Positions 58,707 to 64,000 of a DNA stretch of 64,000 nt are shown in pieces; positions within the stretch are counted from its first letter, which is position 1, and every line of letters begins with the position of its first letter. The translations under genes were made by a program, and so were the position numbers. The DNA comes from Blasia pusilla (taxonomy: Eukaryota > Marchantiophyta > Marchantiopsida > Blasiales), in NCBI GenBank assembly GCA_050084515.1, contig CM114273.1, positions 28,954,001 to 29,018,000 on the forward strand, written 5' to 3'. The notes under the pieces are model-generated. The model was given only the letters and a program-made list of their open reading frames with translations. It made no database searches and was not told where the DNA came from.

Positions 58707-59047
58707 CAGTCATTTTCATTCATATCTTAATTGGAACTTCAGTTCCCATTCATTCCCTATGACTACCTTCTTTCAATTGTATTATGAAGCGTAAGGGTTT
58801 AGCCCTTGCATCCCTTCTACACACCAAAGGTATAGTAGTTAATGTAATGTTACCAGTCCGAGAGTTGAGGACTTCTATTTTCATGTTGTGTTTCATTTTC
58901 TCCTACAACCTTGCATCGCCTTTGTATTTCTGTATGATTCTTTGGAGTCTGATGAAAGAAAGGTCTGATGCAGACTGTGCCCAGATCTGGTAAAATCATG
59001 TTGCTTTTTGAACCGCATGAGGCCCTGCTTATCGAAACTATGGAAAC
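58707..59047. other. No gene recognised
   Basis: Short spacer between the two plus-strand coding blocks. No repeat structure is evident. Confidence 0.4.
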
Positions 59048-60336
59048 TTGAAAAGTTTTAGCATCAGACCAGGGTGTGGAGATTTTGTCCACGCAGCCAG
59101 AGATTACTTTGCTTTGGGCCTGTGGACATGTAAGAATGAAGATAGTCTGGCCAGAATGGAGGCTGCAATTTTGGATCAATTACAAGGGAGGAATCTTCCC
59201 CTGGTTGGATTCACTTTGGTTCGTGCAAATGACAGTCCGCGTGGAGGTCGAGCGGATCCATTCAAACTACTGAACTATTTTGACGAGCAACAAGATATTG
59301 GCTCGATTTGGACAGCCAGCAACATATTTTGTTTTTTGACGTGATCGGAAACAAGAACCACCATGATAGTGTACAACATTTTGTGAAGGTGTTGAAATGG
59401 AAGGCATCATTGTCAAAAGATGGTTTTCTCATGAGAGCGTTGACACATTATGTCAAACTGTTGCGGCTCAATATATCCAACGGCCACTTCCAGACTCCAT
59501 GGAAGTTCACCCGGCAGTACGATTTGCCATCTTATTATAGGAAGATCATGTGAATTTCTACCCACTGTGAAGCAGTCTTAACCAATCTTACACCTGAAAT
59601 TTGGGATTGTTCCTAATGCTGAAGTGTTTCGCGCAGCCTGGTGATTATCAACGCTACTATGAACCAAAGGAGCCTATTGCGAGTCAAAATGTTGGACACC
59701 GACTTCCAGGCAGAAAGGTAAGCACTAGCACTGTGATAGTTCAGTGAATGAATATTTCCTGATGGAACTATAGTTCTAATTCTCTCTTTGAGAGGCTAAT
59801 ATCTTGCGTTGGTTGGTGGATAGGTGAAATCCCTTACGCCTCTTCTTATCCTCGAAATCGAAGGAATTATTTTCTGAATTATGGATAGAGTTAGCAAACC
59901 GTAACAATGCCTTTATGTCGAGAGATGGACGGCTTGTATTTGTCCTCCCCTACGCAAGAATACTAACAGACATGATAGAGAGAGAATATGATTATGGGTT
60001 TTGGACCACAATGAATAGGGAAGATGCACTTGAAATGCTTGAGTGGCTAGCAGATTCCTGCTATTTGTCTGAATATTTTGTCAAGAAGACCAATTTTTTT
60101 GGTCTATGCGGGACTCCTCTATTCGAAAGGGGACAAAGGGTCTCTCGAAGTATATGAAAGATCTGCGGTTCTTTTACGCAGTTAGAGAGGTTAGAAACTT
60201 TTCCTGCCCAAAGAATACAGTCCTCGTGGATATTTGGATCAATTCCCTCCTTTGGAATGATACAAATAGCGTTATAGCCCTTCCAAAATTAAATATACTT
60301 CCATGATCGAGACGAAAAAAAATCATTGCGAGGCCG
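59048..60336 (+). pseudogene. Unrecognised coding remnants, island gene C 5' part
   Basis: Overlapping plus-strand frames hold protein-like text: one with WACGHVRMKIVWPEW and FPWLDSLWFVQMTV (from 59076), which continues past several TGA/TAG codons as QPATYFVF and PLPDSMEVHPAVRFAI; and later 59915-60157 (RDGRLVFVLPYARILTDMIE, DALEMLEWLADSCYLSEYF) running into LSKYMKDLRFFYAVREVRNF (60106-60306) by a frame change. This is most likely the front of the same gene as 60337-61406, broken by stops and shifts. No family recognised. Confidence 0.4.
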
Positions 60337-61406
60337 GTGATAATAAAAGAGAGTTTCCTGGATGGGATGAGTGTTAGTCATTTTATTAGTACTAGGCGGA
60401 TTGGTTTTCCAAAGCCACATCTTACTGGCGATAATAGTAAACGTCTTCTCCATGCAATCGAAGAAACGCTAAAGGCCTTGGTCTTATTCCAAATAGTATC
60501 CGGACAGCTGACTCGGGCAGTATGCAAGGAATGTCCAAGATTGGAGATCACCGCAGATGTCATCTCCGGCAACTTGGATCAAAATTCAGTAGAAGCTGCA
60601 AGGCCAACATGTAGTATCAATGTCTTCCTTACTGCCAGATGGCGTTTGGAGTTTCGACAAAGAAATATCTCCCGACTCGAGTTCTCGACGGCATCGTGAA
60701 GTTGGGGGCTCGCTTGTACGCGAAGTGGGAGAATCATTCTGGTTTCAAAGACGTCGTTGATAAAAGCGGTTTCTTTGACCTAGATTCTGTAGTATGGTGG
60801 AGTCAAAAGCATGGACCATCATATGGTGTCTACATCAACATCAACATGAGCTTTGTGGGTTATGTCTCCCTCCCTTATATTTATGACGTTTTCCCTTATG
60901 GTGCCATGCGAGATGAGAGCATAGACATTGTGTGGAATGAAGTGGTGCAGTACGAGGGAGCCGAGAAGGTGTTTATCGTCACCCTGCATGGCCATCACTT
61001 TGTGCTAAGGATTGCAGCCAAGTTGATCATCATTGTAGATACTCTAGATTCTCGCCTGGATCGGGAATATAGGAAGGCGTACGAAAACTTCTTCGACTCC
61101 AAGGCGTCTACTCTAGTGGATAACGTATTCAACTATTCCATCGAAGGGAATGATCTCCAACAACCACCGGAACAATACTTCGTGGTGACCGGGGAAGAAG
61201 TTGCCCATTTTTTCCTTGACGAGTACAGCCTACACAAAATGAAGCATCATCTTTTCGGCTACATCATTGCAAAGGCTAAGGACTAGGATGTGGACGTACG
61301 CAGTTTGGACGAGGAGTATCAGAAGAAGAATTACAATAAGTTCCAAGATATCTACCAGATCCTAAAGGAAGATCTCCAAATTGATTTCACGAGGATTGTT
61401 CAATGA
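60337..61406 (+). pseudogene. Island gene C 3' part, possible NT-C2-type C-terminal domain
   Basis: Frame 60337-60699 (FLDGMSVSHFISTRRIGFPK, LKALVLFQIVSGQLTRAVCK) passes by a frame change to 60639-61286. This second piece has RVLDGIVKLGARLYAKWENH, KSGFFDLDSVVWWSQKHG, VYPY-like FPYGAMRDESIDIVWNEVV, KVFIVTLHGHHFVLRIAAK and IIIVDTLDSRL. The order leucine-rich helix, FDL-x-V, W-x-x-HFFVLK, IIDTL-x-RL recalls the C-terminal region of plant NT-C2 (EEIG1/EHBP1-type) proteins. This is recalled from memory and only moderately convincing. A TAG at 61284-61286 interrupts a frame that otherwise stays open to TGA at 61404-61406, so the ending is probably truncated by one nonsense change. Confidence 0.5.
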
Positions 61407-61479
61407 TCATATTTACTATCATCTAATGATCGTGCGATGGACTTGTTATGTGACATGTGTGTCCAGTTTCTTATTGTAG

Positions 61480-64000
61480 AGCTTGCATCCTCAATGTCCC
61501 CATCCTCTGGATCAATTGGAACTGTAATTCCAATAAGATGCTCTTGAGATCCCTTCGTCGGGAATGATTGTAGAATTGGAACTTTGGTTCTGATTGTGTC
61601 CCAAACTGCTGCGCCCTCTGAAAGTCATTTGGACCAAACTTGGACTTAGTCCAATTGGATCCTAAGATCCAATTTCGGCCGCAAAAGGCGACCGGTAAAT
61701 GGAAATCTCCATCCTCGATTGGAACTGTAGTTTCAAATGGCCTGCTCCTTGCATCCCAATAGGTCGGCGACAAGGGAAAAATCAGAACCTTAGTTCTGAT
61801 TGTGTCCCAAACTGCCGTGCCCATTGAAGGTCATTTGGAGCTAAACCTAGTCGGAGTCCAATTGGATCCTAAGATCCAATTCCAACGTCTGAAGGCATCC
61901 GGTAAAGGGAAATCCCCATCCTCGATTGGAAGTATAGTTCCGAATGGCTAGCTCCTTGCATCCCAGTAGGTAGGCGGAGATTGGAGAATCAGAACCTTAG
62001 TTCAGATTGTGTCCAAGACTGTCGCGCCCGTTGAAGGTCATTTAGAGCCAAACTTAGTCTGAGTCCAATTGGATCCTCAGATCCAATTTTGGCTGCAAAA
62101 GGCATCCGGTAAAGGAAAATCCCCATCCTCGATTGGAATTGTAATTCCTAATGGCCTGCTCCTTGCATCCCAATAGATCGGCAACAAGTGTAGAATCGAA
62201 ACCTTAATTCTGATTGTGTCCAAGACTGCCACTCGCGTTGAAGGTCATTTGGAGCCAAACTTAGTCAAAGCCAATTAGATCCTAAGATCCAATTTCAGTC
62301 GCTGAAGGCGTCTGTTAAAAGAAAATCCCCATCCTCTATTGGAACTGTACTTTCGGAAGGCATGCTCCTTACCTCCCAATAGGTAGGCGGACATTGGAGA
62401 ATCGGAACCTTAGTTTTGATTGTGTCCAAGATTGTTGTGCCCACTGAAGGTGATTTGGAGCCAAACTTAGTGGAAGTCCAATTGGATCCTAAAATCTAAT
62501 TTCAGCCCCTGAAAGCGTCCGGTAAAAGAAAATCCCCATCCTCGATTGGAACTGTACTTCCGAAAGGCCTGCTCCTTACCTCCTAATAGATAGGCGGACA
62601 TTGGAGAATCGGAACCTTAGTTCTTATTGTGTCCAAGATTTCCATGCCAATTGAAGGTCATTTGTAGCCAAACTTAGTCGGAGTCCAATTAGATCCTAAG
62701 ATCCAATTTTGGTCGGCAAAGGCATCCGGTAAAAGAAAATCCCCATCTTATATTGGAACTGTAGTTTCGAATGGTCTGCTCCTTACCTCCCAATAGGTAG
62801 GCGGACATTAGATAATTGGAACCTTAGTTTTGATTATGTCCTACACTGTCGCGCCCGCTAAAGGTCATTTGGAGCCAAACTTACTCGGAGTCCAATTGGA
62901 TCCTAAGATCCAATTTTGACCGCTAAAGGCGTCCGATAAAAGAAAATCCCCATCCTATTTTGGAATTGTAGTTCCAGCTAGTCTGCTCCTTACCTCCCAA
63001 TAGGTAGGCGGATATTGGAGAATTTAAATCTTAGTTCTGATTATGTCCTAGACTGTCGTGCCTGCTAAAGGTCATTTGGAGCCAAACTTAGTCGGAGTCC
63101 AATTGGATCCTAAGATCCAATTTCAACCGCTAAAGGCGTCGCGTAAAAAAAAATCCCCATTCTCTATTGGAATTGTAGTTCTGAGTGGCCTGATCCTTGC
63201 CTCCCAATAGGTAGGCGGACATTGGAGAATCGGAACCTTAGTTTTGATTGTGTCTCAGATTGCCGCGTCGGCTGAAGGTCATTTGGAGCCAAACTTAGTC
63301 GGAGTTGAATTGGATCCTAAGATCCAATTCCGACCACAGAAGGCGTCCAGTAAAGGGAAATCCCCATCCTCGATTGGAACTGTAGTTCCGAATTGCATGC
63401 TCCTTACATCCCAATAGGTCGGCAACAAGTGGGGAATCAGAACCTTAGTTCTGATTGTGTCTAAAACTGCCACGCTCTCTATAGGTCATTTGGAGCCAAA
63501 CTTAGTCTGAGTCCAATTGGATCCTAAGATCCAATTTCAGCCGCAGAAGGCGTCCGGTAAATCCCCATCCTTGATTAGAACTGTAGTTCCAAATTGTTTG
63601 CTCCTTGCATCCTAATAGGTTGGAAACAAATGTAGAATCATAACGTAAGTTCTGGTTGTCCAATTGGAATCAAAGATCCAATTCCTGCCCGAGAAGGCAT
63701 CCGGTAATATTTAACCCCAATTTTCAATTGGAATTGTGGGTCTGAATGAACTGCTCTTTACATCCCAATAAGTCGACAAGAAGTATAGAATCGGAACCAT
63801 AGTTCTGATTGTGTCTTAAACTTCCGCAATCGCTGAACGTCATTTGGAGTCAAACTTAGTCTGAGTCAAATTGGATCCTAATATCCAATTCCAGCCATAG
63901 AAGACGTCTAGTAAAGGGCAATCCCCATCCTCGGTTGGAACTGTAGTTTCAGACGGCATGCTCCCAAGATCCCAATGGGTCAGCAATAAATGTAGTTCCG
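61480..64000. repeat. Tandem satellite, ~207 bp period, about 12 copies to window edge
   Basis: Each unit has the palindrome TTGGATCCTAAGATCCAA (near 61655, 61861, 62068, 62275, 62690, 62898, 63105, 63312, 63518 and onward), CCCCATCCTCGATTGGAACT, GTAGTTCCGAATGG, GCTCCTTGCATCCCAATAGG and GAACCTTAGTTCTGATTGTG. It runs off the right edge. The minus-strand ORFs here are repeat by-products. Confidence 0.92.

Noticed and set aside
61480-64000. Minus-strand ORFs at 61471-61824 and 63279-63473 with similar peptides
   Set aside because: They are readings of the 207-bp satellite; similarity reflects the repeat, not a gene family.

Overview
The window is transposon-dense nuclear DNA from a land plant. 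The evidence is: a ~1 kb degenerate block of the plant telomere-type repeat TTTAGGG; Ty1/copia and Ty3/gypsy retrotransposons with initiator-Met-type primer binding sites; a CACTA (En/Spm) transposon with plant tnp2, DUF4218 and DUF4216 domains; and a DUF7869-type gene. I cannot name the species. I see no ordinary single-copy gene. Almost every coding region belongs to a mobile element or is unrecognised, and most are decayed. All family names come from motifs read by eye, not from searches.

Layout. 1-25715: a zinc-finger/DDE transposase-like gene is split by a 21.4 kb CACTA transposon (2789-24208, GAA target duplication). Inside the CACTA element the tnp2 transposase gene (8090-19019) is split by a Ty3/gypsy chromovirus on the minus strand (9589-16916, GATTA target duplication). 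A second, apparently intact, multi-exon CACTA gene lies at 19256-23103. This is a three-level nest whose boundaries can be read directly. 25716-32260: a tRNA-like fold, a ~400 bp tandem array, a ~700 bp foldback repeat, a decayed MULE-like transposase and the degenerate telomere-type block.

32591-46492: one minus-strand DUF7869 gene with an En/Spm TNP1-like exon upstream. It is cut by two Ty1/copia elements (33744-38640 and 40108-45231), both in the opposite orientation. Removing each copia with one target-site copy restores the reading frame across the junction.

46500-64000: three tandem arrays (about 530, 152 and 207 bp periods) share palindromic cores of the type GGAACTnnAGTTCC and GATCnTAAGATC. 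They flank a 52.6-61.4 kb island of unrecognised, partly decayed plus-strand genes. One of these genes has tandemly duplicated exons. The last gene ends in a domain that weakly recalls the C-terminus of plant NT-C2 proteins. This array-gene-array module is the part least explained by known families and the best candidate for something new, possibly a large transposon with repetitive subterminal regions.

Two mutational themes recur. First, short, nearly perfect, tight-loop inverted repeats occur at several unrelated sites. Second, nonsense codons at conserved Trp and Gln positions all fit C-to-T or G-to-A transitions, as expected of methylated, silenced elements.
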